Positions 23,928-36,075 of a stretch of DNA of 64,000 nucleotides are shown piece after piece. The DNA comes from Nemophila menziesii (lineage: Eukaryota; Streptophyta; Magnoliopsida; Boraginales; Hydrophyllaceae), in contig JARWIR010000016.1 in assembly GCA_029959085.1 (NCBI GenBank), positions 25,896,700 to 25,960,699 of the forward strand, given 5' to 3'. The notes below the pieces were generated by a model. The model was not told the DNA's origin and made no database searches. It worked only from the letters and a program-made list of their open reading frames with translations. A program made the translations under genes and the position numbers. The stretch's first letter is position 1, and every line of letters starts with the position of its first letter.

Positions 23928-24282
23928 TCTTTGAAAATATTATGGCGACCCATGCCTCATGAGATACTACACCATCTATGCACATCCTTATAAAATCGGC
24001 GGAGTACCTATACGCCTCACATGCTCTCTTCATGCTTTCAGATAGATCCCGATTTAAGGATGAGGTCATGCCCTTATTCCTCAAGGATTCACGGTGGGCC
24101 TGCTCTGTATTCACAGTAGCTTTGTATAGTTGTAGTTGAGTGATTGTAGGTAGATGTTGAATTGACTCCAACTTATCTGACATATATTTAACCACTGCCT
24201 GCCACCACTGATTATCCATGGGGCTACTAGTCGGCCTATAGGAATATCTAACAGAACTTAAAGTAATAAAATATATTTTCAC
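23920..24282 (-). pseudogene. antisense reading frame in element T, 3' part
   Basis: 120 open codons, antisense to gag. Protein-like composition with mixed charge and few low-complexity runs ('DNQWWQAVVKYMSDKLE', 'SMKRACEAYRYSADF'). The frame continues upstream in the same phase to the Athila-2 insertion point with a single TAA (24316-24318). With Athila-2 and one TSD removed it runs on into 37661-37868. I do not recognise it. Additional antisense ORFs are known in Tat-lineage elements, so this may be one; it could also be a captured gene fragment. Confidence 0.35.
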
Positions 24283-24353
24283 CCAAACTTCAACTTCCTC
24301 GATGGTGTAGATCGATTACATAGAAGAAGTATCATGCAAAACAATGGGATCAC

Positions 24354-25914
24354 TGGTGGTCCTTTGTGTGTTCTAAAAATAAATGCAAATGCTAATCGAA
24401 CCACAACCGCAAGTGTACGGTTGTCCCAAGTAGTATGTGTGATAATACAGATTCGTTCCAAGGACGGATGGTTGATCACAATGTTTAGCAAGTAGTGATT
24501 GATGCACTTATGAAAATAAAAGACAATAAATTGTTTGTTTGATTTTGTTTATTAAAGCTAATGAATGAAAGACAAATATTAAAATGCAAGTAGAAGCTAA
24601 AACGCAAATAAAATAAGTGAAAACGCAATATGAGATGTAGTACTTGAGAACGCAAGGATCCTCCTAATCTTACTTTCTAACTTATGTTGTTTAAGGGCTA
24701 AATTGGTCAATTACAATGGTCGGGATTCTAAAATCCTTATACCCCCGTCAGGGTGGACTATAAGGCAATCCTAAAGTGTCACTAGTCCCGTCAGGGTAAA
24801 TATGATCCACCGTTGGATGATTAAGATTTATTACCACTTTGGCCCTAGGATTAACTAAGTTCGTCAGAATCAATAGTTTTTATCCCAGATTGAACAATTA
24901 ATTCTGTACCTAAACCCCCCGTCAAGATGATCCACACGCCACATATGTGGAATAGCTTAGATACTAATACCTAATTTTAGTTCGCGACTCTAAAATCAGT
25001 AAATAATCATAAATTGTCGAAAAGAGTAAAAGACCTGATTTAATTTAATTTAACAGAAACCCAAATTCAACATTCGTTATAAAATAAAACTAGGATTCAC
25101 CCATTGTTTGTTCTCAAGCACTAATGAAAGCTTAGCTCATATTAAAATAAAAAACTAAATTAAAAGAAATTGAATTCATATTGTTTACAAAATTAAAATA
25201 CGAAAAGAACCTAATTTCCGGAATTGGAATGACTACGAACGGAGCTATAGACCCACTCCAGCTCTTGTAGCTTCTTCTTTCTTCCTTCTGTTGCTTCTCT
25301 CTGGTGTTTAATCTTGTGGAATGTGAATTGTATGAAAAATAGAAGTCCAGACCTCCTTTTATAAGTAAAAATTCGGACTAGGGCTTGGACCAGAAAATAA
25401 AAGCCTAATTAAATGTCCAAGCCCACTTTCTAAGCCCAAAATCCCGTAAATGATGATAGGCCTTCACTAAAACAGCTTTTCCCGATGCGTTACAACTCCG
25501 ATTGACCTCATTCCAGTTTCTAAAGTTCCGTAACTCGATAAGGAATGATTTCTCTTCAAAGGTCAGCGGCTAAATCATCGCTTAAGCACCTCGAAATCAG
25601 CAATCTATGGCCTGGAAAGTGGATTTTCAGCTCTAAAAATAATATCTTCGGGATTTGTCTTCAAGTCTTGACTCTAATTCACGATCTTTGACTTTCTCCT
25701 CGGATTCCTCTCCTAGCTAACATCTAAAACCTGTAAACTTTACACTAAAAATACCAATATTACGCGCAAAAGTTTAATAAATTAAAAATGCTAGAAATAA
25801 AAGGTAATTCCGGATTATTGCAAACTTAGTCCAAAAGTCTATCATATTAATCAAATAAACACCAAAAATGATGTCTCCCAAGGGTCTAAAATAAGAACAA
25901 TTAGGGAGACATCA
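24354..25914 (-). repeat. Athila-2 3' LTR
   Basis: 1561 bp, minus strand TGATGTCTCC...GGACCACCA. The internal side reads GAGTTGGGGGTCT immediately before the LTR on the minus strand, a plausible polypurine tract. Confidence 0.93.
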
Positions 25915-26512
25915 AGACCCCCAACTCAAACCTTTGTCGTCCCGACAAAGTAAAACAAAACAAAGGGGTAGAAGTAAACGTATAAACACATAGAAGCTAG
26001 CAAATAAACCCTAAAGCAATTCTCAAAATAAATCTCATATAGCAAACTCTAGAAACTAATATACACATACACTAATCATGCAACATCAAACATAAATAAT
26101 CTCAATCATAAAATTAAAGTCGCAATGCTTGAAGGTTACACTTGTACTCATCTCTGTATGATGGCTATAGGGTGGTCATTAATCCTAACTCGCTTCGAAC
26201 GCTCCACCTAGTGTATTCCCTATCAACAGAATAATAAATTCACTATGCACTTAGGAATCACGAGGTCTTTACGGTTATAATAATGGCTTAAGGACGGTAT
26301 GGATGTATATTTGGTAAATTTGAAGTGAGCTTTTGGCTCTCTCCTCACTTACCATCAACAATGTCCTCGAGCTTGAGTTAACGCTCAAAAAGATGTTCTC
26401 ACTCACCCATATACACACTAATTTAGCGTCCCATGTCTACCCACTATAAATAAGATGATTTTCAGAAAATTCCACTTTGCCGGATGTTTTATTCATATAT
26501 TTTTTTCTTTTC

Positions 26513-26545
<33 letters not shown>

Positions 26546-27399
26546 TGTGTACAGGAGCAAACCGGGTTCCCGGTTTTGAAGAATCCGGGTTCCCGGTTCC
26601 TACTGTATGATTTTTCAAAATTTTTCATTTTTTCTTTCTTTTTCATTTTTCTTCATTCCCGGCAAAGGGTTACAAGTATATATCATCTGCAATTGTGCTA
26701 CAATACAAAGCACATCGATCCCTACCCATTTAATTCCCCAGATGTGGTCCCACCACCCCAAACTCAAGCTCGAGACATGTCTCAGGATTGTGATTCAAGT
26801 GCGGGTCATATGGTCATGCCTAATAATCTAAGGGATAATGGCTTATATCGTGGCTACAAAGAAAAGGCTAAAGGCTCAAAGTGGGCTAAGACGGATAATA
26901 ATTAATACAAGGGATAGAAGGCTAAAAAGGCACAAATGGCTAACAAAGAACTGCCCCTATCATTTTCCTAAGTACATAGCTTGTCTTTAGTTCATATCTA
27001 GGTGGTTTCTCTACTAATTAGGATTTCACGTTCTACACACCAAACATATTCCTTGAGTACAAGCTTACTTCATTTGCATTGTTAATTAATTTTTCCTATC
27101 AATTACCTATGTTCGCATGCAATTGTAAGTGCGTTTTATATCAATCCCTAAAGTCCACTATTTACTATCATAGATTTATCAAAAGTATGCTTAAAGGGAT
27201 ATTTAAAAATTTCTATAGTCAAACGCAACTCCGAAAATCCTTTAATTGACAGCAAATAAAGCAAATAACACATAAAAACTGGGATGAGGCAACGAACCCC
27301 ACCCCAAACTCAAAAATGAGCCGTGTCCCCACGACTCGAAAAGACTCAATAAAGCATTTAAACTAATATACACTAAGAGGAAAGTTTAGAAAACGTATC
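25915..27399 (-). other. Athila-2 3' untranslated region
   Basis: Between ORF2 and the 3' LTR. It holds the PPT-like purine string at 25915-25930, a T-rich tract with about 26 consecutive T at 26521-26546, one palindrome pair (26560-26598) and otherwise AT-rich sequence without a supported gene. Open frames here are made by the T tract and look spurious. Confidence 0.7.
26560..26598. repeat. isolated palindrome pair in Athila-2 3' UTR
   Basis: AACCGGGTTCCCGGTT at 26560-26575 and a second TCCGGGTTCCCGGTT-type copy at about 26583-26598, 14 bp after a poly(T) tract. This mirrors the poly(T)-palindrome order at 29185-29301. Confidence 0.8.
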
Positions 27400-28716
27400 T
27401 TAACCAGCGCGAGGCTGGTTATCGGTGTTGCGTTCTGGACCTTTATCTCGCGTAACAGCATCATAAATCGCGTTTTGAAGTGTATTTACGCCTAGGATTA
27501 AATTTCGAAGCAGGTCCAATTCTTTTGTAACGTTTCCCAAGGTAGCAATCATCCTCTCCTGATTCTCTTCCAACACCTGAATCTTCGCTTCCAACTCAGG
27601 TACAGTTTTCGCTTTCTTTGATTGAGGAGTTCTTGGACTTCTTGTAGCTCGTGTTGCCTCTTCATGGATGTTCTTGATTGTGCTCAAAGCTATACTCACA
27701 CCAACTGAAACAGTATCAATATCTGCGTCCTTACGCGGAATCTTTGCGTCTAAACACAACTGAGTAATAGTACAAGGAAACTTCAGATTTTGTTGTTTCA
27801 TTGGTGATTTCGCGAACTCCATGATCGTATCATAAATGATCTTAGCAACATTAAATGGTTTCTCCTCCAAAATACACTTAATAACAAATATGTGCTCTTT
27901 CTTCAATTCGGAAGTGTGTTTAATACCAAAGAAAGTGGGTATTATGAAACGAGACCAAACCTTAGCACGAGGTGTCAAACTACTGCTGTAAAACTGTCCA
28001 GGATACCTTTCACCTTCAGGAATTGGGCTAGTCCCATTAACAAGCACGGTCCCCCAAAGGGATTCAAAATCAAAAGAAGGGTCATTAAGAGTTTCTTGGA
28101 AGGGACATGTTCCAGAAAAGTTGGGTAGTTTCAATGATTTCCGAATACGTTCAATAGAGAAAGGAACTACCTTTTTGCGGATATCAATGGCATCATGTGA
28201 GGTAGCTAAACCTTCGTAAAATTCTCGCACAAAAGTAGGAATGAACTCAAGCTTCCTTTCTTGTAACTCTTTCCAACCAAACTTAGCACATGCCACAGCA
28301 TATTCCTTGTAATCACTACTCATAATACCCTTAGGAAAATTTGTCTCCTCACCAAATTTCAAAAATTCAATTCTTTCACGAACCTGAGTATTCCAACAAG
28401 TGTAAACCCTCTTAGGCTTGTGGGCCCACATCTTCATACGCGAAGGTTTTTGAACGGGTGCTTCCGGAATCTCTTGTTCAGTTTCCTTCTCAATGTTCTT
28501 CGAAATTTCCTCTTCTGGTTCCTTCTCACTTTCAATCTCATCAATCAATCTTCTCTTTAGACCTGTGATTTCTTTTCTGTTGGAATCAAGCTTAACTTCG
28601 TCAATTTTTCGTTTAGGACGCGAATCAGGAATCTCAATAGCTTGTTCTTGAGAACCACCAATGGTGGTCTTTCTTCTAGGAGCAGTTCTTCGGAAATCAC
28701 CGGTTCTGTTAGTCAT
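27400..28716 (-). CDS. Athila ORF2 protein (putative plant transposon protein family)
   Basis: 438 codons, uninterrupted. The N-terminal 90 residues are basic and contain NLS-like patches (APRRKTT, RPKRKIDE, LKRRLIDE) and a Glu-rich stretch. Residues about 95-320 show the pattern of the 'putative plant transposon protein' domain found in the second gene of Athila elements: 'FVREFYEGLATS', 'KKVPFS...I...L', 'LTPRAKVWSRFIIPTFFGIKHTSEL', 'HIFVIKCILEEKPFNVAKII', 'LKFPCTITQLC'. The last 80 residues (VPELEAKIQVLEENQERM onward) form a likely coiled coil. No signal peptide or membrane segment is evident, so it does not look like an envelope protein despite its env-like position. Probably expressed from a subgenomic or spliced RNA. 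Absent from Athila-1. Confidence 0.8.
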   Translation of the reverse strand: MTNRTGDFRRTAPRRKTTIGGSQEQAIEIPDSRPKRKIDEVKLDSNRKEITGLKRRLIDEIESEKEPEEEISKNIEKETEQEIPEAPVQKPSRMKMWAHKPKRVYTCWNTQVRERIEFLKFGEETNFPKGIMSSDYKEYAVACAKFGWKELQERKLEFIPTFVREFYEGLATSHDAIDIRKKVVPFSIERIRKSLKLPNFSGTCPFQETLNDPSFDFESLWGTVLVNGTSPIPEGERYPGQFYSSSLTPRAKVWSRFIIPTFFGIKHTSELKKEHIFVIKCILEEKPFNVAKIIYDTIMEFAKSPMKQQNLKFPCTITQLCLDAKIPRKDADIDTVSVGVSIALSTIKNIHEEATRATRSPRTPQSKKAKTVPELEAKIQVLEENQERMIATLGNVTKELDLLRNLILGVNTLQNAIYDAVTRDKGPERNTDNQPRAG

Positions 28717-29875
28717 CTCTTTTCACCCCAAACTCAAAACTTCAAATAATGAAAAACTTAGGGAAAAGTTTAGAATTTTGATGTTTTGAGGTTTAAGAAT
28801 TTAAGAACTAGGTGAAATATGAGATGGGTCTTGGTTAATTTGTATGGGAGGAGAAAGAATTGAGTTTAATTTAAGGAATTAGATGAAGAAGAATCTTGGG
28901 AAAAACTAAGGATTTGATGTTATATTGGAGAGGAGGTGAGTTGATCTTATGTTTTTGTGGTGAAAGAGGGTAGGATTTGATGATATATAGTGTTTTGGTA
29001 GATGAATTTCGGAGGTGGGGAGGCTATTGGTGCGTTTTAGGTAAAGACTTGGAAAAGAGGCTAAGAATTAGGTTAAAACACCTCAAAACCGCCTCTCACA
29101 GCTTTCAAACCGGGTCCCCGGTTTTGGCAAACCGGGTTCCCGGTTCCGCGTCGCTGTGACGGCGCGGAAAAATTAATTGTGGACTTTTTTTTTTTTTTTT
29201 TTTTTTTCAGAACGCACCAAAACGCTGGACCCCAAGACGCGGGGTCAGGGATTTTCTTCGCCGAAACTGGGTACCCGGTTCTGTGGAATGCGGGTTCCCG
29301 GATTTTCTCGCTGGCGCGAATCAAAACGCAGCAGCTCAAGACGCCGGGTCAGAACTTTTGGGTGTTTACAGCTCCGAAACCGGGTACCCGGTTCTGCCAA
29401 ATGCGGGTACCCGGATTTGTGTCGATGGCGCGAACTAAAACGCACGAAAACGCAATCCACCAAAACGCTGGGTCAGGGATTTTCAGAAATCACAGCACCA
29501 AAACCGGGTACCCGGTTTTGCCAAATGCGGGTTCCCGGATTTGTCGCTGTGATATTACCCAAAAACGCCAAGTGTTGCGTTAAAATGGTTGGTACCAGCT
29601 CCAAAACCGGGTTCCCGGTTTTGCGAAACCGGGTTCCCGGTTTCTCCTGGACATCCAACCAATTTTTCTTCTGTTTTCGCCAAATCGACCCCAAACTCAA
29701 GTCCTTTTTACCCCTGAAATCATCAAAAACAACTACCCTTCCTCATTTCTTAATAAAAACAATAAAATTACGAAAATCAAACTAATCTAAATTGCAAAAA
29801 TGTAAAAACTCAGCTAATGTACAAGTAATTGGCTTTTGTTTAACGTCGTTAAGCTCGACGGGTTACCTCACGCTT
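28717..29875 (-). other. Athila-2 spacer between pol and ORF2
   Basis: Non-coding spacer. 28717-29090 is ordinary AT-rich leader of ORF2. 29108-29642 holds five palindrome pairs and the 23-base T run at 29185-29207. The right half, from 29208 to 29875, is closely matched by 11940-12617 in Athila-1. Several short frames across it encode repeated proline/glycine-rich words, an effect of the repeats. Confidence 0.8.
29108..29642. repeat. paired-palindrome array, Athila-2
   Basis: Five pairs: 29108-29123/29130-29145, 29265-29280/29291-29301, 29378-29393/29404-29414, 29502-29517/29528-29538, 29605-29620/29627-29642. The first member of most pairs is AACCGGGTACCCGGTT or a one- or two-base variant; the second is either CGGGTWCCCGG within ATGC...ATTT or another AACCGGGTTCCCGGTT. 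Outer and inner pairs use different variants, so units have diverged while keeping their dyad symmetry. Confidence 0.85.
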
Positions 29876-31153
29876 CTAAGGAGTCTCGAGGAGATACATG
29901 ACCTCCCCGGGATGTGGATCTTCCGAGCGATTGGTATTTTCACCTCCATGGTATATCTTTAGTCTGTGACCGTTAACCATAAAGGTACGGTTCTCTAGCG
30001 GGTGTTCTATTTCTATTGCCCCATGAGGTGTAACTTTGGTCACTATGTATGGACCTGACCACTTAGATCTTAACTTACCCGGAAAATTGCTGAACTTTGA
30101 ATTATACTTTAATACTTTTTGCCCCACTTCAAAGTTCTTTGGATGAATCCGATTGTCATGCCATTTCTTTGTATTTTCTTTGTAAAGTTTAGCATTTTCA
30201 TAAGCATGCAATCGGAATTCGTCAAGTTCATTAAGCTTCATCATACGATTCTTTCCGGCTAAGATAGGATCTAAGTTCAACTGCGCAATCGCCCAATAGG
30301 CACCCATTTCAAGCTCTAAAGGTAAGTGACAAGCCTTACCATACACCATACGATATGGAGATGCACCAACTGGAGTTTTAAACGCAGTACGATAGGCCCA
30401 CAACGCATCATCTAACTTCATTGACCAATCTTTTCTTGTAGGACCAACGGTTTTCTCTAGGATTGATTTGACTTCACGATTCGAAACTTCAGCTTGCCCA
30501 TTGGATTGTGGATGATATGCAGTAGATACACGGTGTCTAACTCCATATTTCTCTAGAATAGTCTTCAGATATTTATTAACGAAGTGAGATCCTCCATCGC
30601 TAATAATCACTCTAGGTGTGCCATGTCTAGTGAAAATATGTGACTTCAAGAATTTAATCACCACTCGTGAATCATTAGTGGGTAAAGCCACCGCTTCTAC
30701 CCACTTAGACACATAATCAACGGCTAATAAGATATATAGGTTACCATTTGAAGGAACGAAAGGACCCATAAAGTCTATGCCCCACACATCGAATATCTCA
30801 ACCTCTAACACATTATTACGCGGCATCTCATCCCTCTTAGATATGTTTCCGGTAAACTGGCATCTCGTACATTTCTTAACATATTCATGACAATCTTTTA
30901 TAAGAGAAGGCCAGTAAAAACCTGATTGAAATACCTTTGCAGCAGTTCTGTCTCCTTTGAAATGTCCTCCATATAATGAATCATGGCATCCAGCTATAAT
31001 GGCTTGAGTCTCTTCCCTTGCTACACATCTTCGTATCATTTGGTCAGCACAAACTTTATAGAGGAACGGATCCTCCCAAAAGAACTGTCTAGCACGATGA
31101 GCTAACCTCTTTCTTTCTTGATAAGTAGAACCTTCAGGAAAAACACCACTCAC
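29876..31153 (-). pseudogene. Athila-2 integrase part of pol
   Basis: 425 codons equivalent to the C-terminal part of the Athila-1 polyprotein: HHCC zinc region ('[20 protein letters not shown]', 'CTRCQ'), DDE core ('IISDGGSHF', '[18 protein letters not shown]') and C-terminal SH3-like tail. It is in the same frame as 31196-32755 but cut off by TGA at 31196-31198. Confidence 0.9.
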
Positions 31154-31195
31154 TACTAAATTCGCAATATCTGCATACCACGGAGCCTCATAATC

Positions 31196-32755
31196 TCAAA
31201 CAACGAATAGACTCTCATCAGGAAACTCTTCTCTAACTGCTTCAGTACCACTATTCATCTCTGAACCCTCTAAACGCGATAGATGATCTGCAACCTGATT
31301 CTCACAACCCTTTCTATCTTTGATCTCTAAATCGAACTCTTGAAGCAATAACACCCATCTGATTAACCTTGGTTTCGCATCTTTCTTCTCCATAAGAAAT
31401 CTGATCGCGGAATGATCTGTATAAACAATAACTTTCGCTCCAAGAAGATAAGAGCGAAATTTGTCAAACGAATATACAACTGCTAGCAATTCTTTTTCTG
31501 TCACTGTGTAATTAATCTGAGCACCACTAAAAGTTTTGCTAGCATAGTAAATCGAATGAAAAACCTTCTCTTTCCTCTGTCCTAATACAGCTCCCATACA
31601 CAAATCACTCGCATCACACATAACCTCAAACGGTAAATTCCAATCTGGAGGTAACACTATAGGAGCAGAAATAAGCTTTTCTTTGATTGCTTTGAAGGCT
31701 GCTAAACAAGCTTCATCAAAAAGGAATTTGCAATCCTTTTCGAGTAAGTTGCATAGCGGTTTAGCAATCTTAGAAAAATCTTTAATAAATCGCCTATAGA
31801 AACCAGCATGGCCAAGAAAACTCCTTACCCCTTTAACAGAAACAGGAGGGGGAAGAGTTTTGATTACCTCTATCTTTGCTCTATCAACCTCTAATCCAAC
31901 ACTCGAAACTTTTTGACCCAGAACAATACCTTCACGAACCATGAAGTGACACTTCTCCCAGTTGAGCACCAAATCTGTTTCCTTGCATCTCACTAACACT
32001 TTCTCCAAGTTATCCAAACATATATCAAAATCATCACCAAACACGGAGAAATCATCCATGAACACTTCAAGGAAATTATCTATCATGTCCCAGAAGATGG
32101 CCATCATACACCTTTGAAAAGTAGCGGGAGCGTTACACAATCCAAATGGCATTCTGCGATATGCAAAAGTACCAAATGGGCATGTAAAGGTAGTCTTATG
32201 TTGATCTTCTGGAGCCACGTAAATCTGATTGTACCCGGAGTAACCATCCAAGAAACAATAATATTCTCTTCCGGCTAATTTGTCTAACATCTGATCAATG
32301 AAGGGCAAAGGGAAATGATCTTTTCTGGTGGTCTTGTTCAGCTTTCTGTAATCCATGCAAACTCTCCAACCTACTACCGTTCTTGAAGGAATCGCCTCAT
32401 TTTTATCATTAAGAACTGTTGTAATTCCTCCTTTCTTCGGTACATACTGAACTGGACTCACCCATTCACTACTCGAAATGGGATAAATAATCCCCGCATC
32501 TAAAAGCTTAATCACCTCCTTCTTCACCACATCTTTCATGGCTGGCATTAATCTTCTCTGACCTTCAACTGAGCGTGCATTAACATCTTCTAGTATGATT
32601 TTGTGTTGACAATAGGATGGACTAATGCCTTTGATATCAGCAATTGTCCAACCTATTGCTTCTTTGTTGGCTCTTAACACACGCAACAGTTTATCTTCTT
32701 GAGGACCTGTTAAATTAGCTGAAACAATAACAGGTAGAGTTTCATTAGTACCCAA
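31196..32755 (-). pseudogene. Athila-2 RT and RNase H part of pol
   Basis: 519 codons. RT motifs ('MDYRKLNK', '[15 protein letters not shown]', catalytic 'FMDDFS') and RNase H ('[14 protein letters not shown]', 'TDHSAIRFL') are all present. It ends at TGA 31196-31198, where Athila-1 has CGA. Upstream it is separated from protease by the hAT-like insert. The apparent start MGTNETLP is internal, not a true start. Confidence 0.9.
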
Positions 32756-32768
32756 ATAAGCATACCTC

Positions 32769-33217
32769 CTATGCTGTAGATCTCGGTTCCGCGGCCTAGG
32801 CGGTCGACTGGGGCCTAGCGCCTAGGAGGGACTACGCGGGGCCTAGGCGGGATTACGCGGTTTTGAATCCTGCTATGTAATTTTATATATTTAGTAATAC
32901 GCGTACATAATTATGATAATTTTATCTATTTAAGTCATAAAATTCATCTAACACCACTATATTGAATATGAAAAATACTAAAATTAGAGTTATAATATCA
33001 ATTCAAGAATTTCCGAGAGTAAAATAAATTTAATGGATGGCCTAGGCGGCAAGTTTTTACCATTAATCGGTGCCTAGGCGGGCTAGGCGCCTCTTCCACG
33101 GCGACTAAGGCGTTGGGAAAAAATGCCTAGCATTTTTACTAGGCGTAAGAGGTTGAGGGGGGAGTTGACGCCTAGACGGCGCCTAGGCGCGCCTAGGCGG
33201 CGATATCTACAGCATAG
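32769..33217. mobile_element. hAT-like non-autonomous insert in Athila-2 pol
   Basis: 449 bp with terminal inverted repeats CTATGCTGTAGATCTC / (reverse complement of right end) CTATGCTGTAGATATC and an 8-bp target-site duplication CATACCTC (32761-32768 and 33218-33225). It is absent from the same site in Athila-1. Both ends are rich in GCCTAGGCG/CGCCTAGGC motifs, a composition seen in a widespread plant repeat. No coding capacity. Insert plus duplication is 457 bp, which shifts frame by one and disconnects protease from RT. Confidence 0.85.
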
Positions 33218-35966
33218 CATACCTCAAGTGTGCTGGCAATGGTTTTTCTTCCAATTCCGGAGGAGATTCAATTGAAGGTTTCTTTTTAGGAATAATCTCC
33301 CCTGGTTCTCTCACAGGTTCATAGGCAAGACGCCTATACTTCGGATTTTCAGAATTGAGAGCTGCCACTGTTTCTGTAAGCTCCTCCATCATCTCAGGTG
33401 AATCTAATATCAACGCAGCCTGCAAGATATCATCAAAATTTAAGTAATTAAATACCTCTTGCGATGCTTGCTCTACTACATCCATTCTGAAGCAATCTTC
33501 CTGAGAATCTGGGAATTTCATAGCTCGAAATACATTGAATTTAACTTCCTCATCTTGTATCCTCATCGTTAATTCGCCATTCTCTACATCGATCAATGTC
33601 CTCCCTGTAGCTAGGAAGGGTCTACCCAAAATAATGGGGACATTTCTATCTGCATTGTATTCAAGAATTACGAAATCAACAGGAAATATAAGTGTACCTG
33701 CCTTAACAAGGACATCCTCAATACGGCCTTCAGGATGAGCAAGAGACCTGTCCGCCATTTGCAAGACCATAGAGGTAGGTCTTGCGTTTCCAATTTTAAG
33801 CTTATCAAAGACTGACTTGGGCATCAAGTTGATGCTTGCCCCTAAATCGCATAGCGCCTTTCCTTTCCATTCTTCTCCAATCGATATGGGAATCGTGAAA
33901 CTCCCTGGATCAACTAACTTCGGAGGTAATTTGCTCTGGCAAATCGCACTACACTCTTCAGGAAGGCCAATCATCTCATTATCACAGTAGGGCCTTTTAT
34001 TAGTGAGGGCCCTCTTCAAAAACTTCGTATACTTAGGAATATCTCGAATTGCCTCAAGTAACGGAATATTAATACTCAAACCCCTCACTCTATTGAAGAA
34101 TTTCTGAAAATCACCCATATCACCCTTTTTCTGAACTCGCGATGGAAACGGTGGTGGAGGGCGATTGCTTACAATTTCATCTCTCTTTTTCGGAATTTCT
34201 CTTAGTCTTTCTATCTCTTCAACCTCACTATCTTTCTCATTCTCTTTCTCTTTCTCACCCACTTCCTTTTCTTTTCTTGGAACTTCTTTCTCTTTCATAA
34301 CGGGAAAAGGAGGTGGAGGAAGGTTCTTACCACTTCTTAATGTAACAGCCTTGCAATCTTCACGTTGTGTTGGATTTTCCGTATCGCTAGGAAGTTGCCC
34401 CTGTGGACGCTGATTCAACTGTTTATTAATTTGACTTAGCTGATTCTGGAAAATCTTCATATTTGCTTCAGCTGCGTTTTGACGTTCCAAAGCTTGTGTT
34501 TGAAGAGCAATCAAATTTTCAACGGTTTTCTGAAGGGTAATTACTCCTTCTTGTGGATGGGCAGGTAGAGCTTTCTGGTTTAAATTCTCATCGTAGGTAT
34601 TCTGAGGAGCTTGTCTTTGCACATAATTGTTTTGATTCTGTCCTCCTTGATGATTGTTATGTGGTCTTGGATTATAGTTGTTGCCTTGAGGACGCGGCTG
34701 ATACGCGTAAGTAGGATTGGCTGCCCCATTTGGATTTGAATATTGAAACCCAGGATGGTTTCTGTTAGGCTGATATCCATTACCACTTGAATTGAAATTA
34801 CCTCTATTGGACATAAAATTCACTGATTCTTGGTTATTCGGACAACTTTCCTCATCATGATCATCTACCTTACAAATTGAACACATAGAAACCTCTTGTG
34901 CAGCATGCACAGCTACCTTCTTACCCGAAAATCCTTCTTTCACAGCTAGAGTAAGCTGCTTCAATTGTTGCTCTATGGTATTCTGGATCTTATTCTCAAA
35001 CGTAGCAAATTTCTCTTCTATGTCAACATTATTTACTCCCTTGACTGGTGTTCTTACTGAGCTCCACCCAACTTCATTCTTGACTGTTCTCTCTAAAATA
35101 ATTTTGGCATGAGCGGGTTGAACTTGAAGAAAACCTGCTCCACATAGCGTATCCAATTTCTCTCTTGAAATTCCATCAAGGCCTCTATAAAAGATCTTTA
35201 ACTGTTGTTGTTCTGAAAAGCCATGATTGGGAACTTTACGCAAACACATCTGAAATCTTGTCCAACTCTTACCCACAGTTTCCTCATACTCTTGACGGAA
35301 TTGTGTCAATTCTAGTTCAGCATCTAACCTCATGTTACTTGGGTAATACCTGTCAAAGAAAGCAATTTCTAATTGGTCCCAATTAGTAATCCTCGTAGGA
35401 TCTTGCGTATCGTGCCATTCACTTGCTCCATCAATGACAAAGAATTTGAAAGCAGCAAAATACATCTGTTCTCTTGAAACCCCTTGTGTGATATAAGAAT
35501 CACATATCTGCTTAAATTTTTGTACCGCTCTAAGAGGATCTTCCGATGGTCTTCCGCGAAAATTTCCAAAGTTTTGGAACTGAGCTAGCATACCCGAATC
35601 TGGACGGAATCTCGGAACATTAATATCTGGAGCACCTACTCCTATAGCTGGAGCGCGGAATGGAACTTCTGGAGGGCCATTAGTGAACCACGGATCATGA
35701 TTCATCACTATCTGAACTGGAGGATTAGGATTTAGTGGTTGAACTTGAGGAATAACGCCTGGAGCTAAAGGTTGGCCATTTGCATCTAACTGGCCTTGTC
35801 CATTCTGTTGACCTTGAATAATGATATTCTCCATTCTGTTACTTAATTCTTCTACTTCTAAAGCTTCTCGTTCTCTTCTTCTTCTGTTCGCAAGTCTGAT
35901 CAACGATTCTGGATTACTAAGGATCGGAGGTGTTGGCTCTAGATCCTTGAATAGCCTTCTTCGCAT
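33207..35966 (-). pseudogene. Athila-2 gag and protease
   Basis: 919 codons, the last few read into the hAT-like insert. Gag, zinc knuckle (CSICKVDDHDEESC) and protease ([13 protein letters not shown]) match Athila-1 closely. The ERQNAA word occurs once here against three times in Athila-1. Gag and protease could still be made from this copy because the damage is downstream. Confidence 0.9.
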
Positions 35967-36075
35967 ACACCAAACCTAAAAACCTGAAAAAGCTAACAAA
36001 CAAAAAGCGTAAAACTGATAAAATAAATAAATGCACTTATCACTAAAGGATAAACACCGTGGTCACACGCTACCG

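Noticed and set aside
26437..26905. Frames on both strands over the T-rich tract
   Set aside because: Lys- or Phe-rich translations of the T run in the Athila-2 3' UTR.
27400..28716. Calling ORF2 a retroviral-type envelope gene
   Set aside because: No signal peptide, membrane segment or cysteine pattern; matches the Athila ORF2 plant transposon protein pattern instead.
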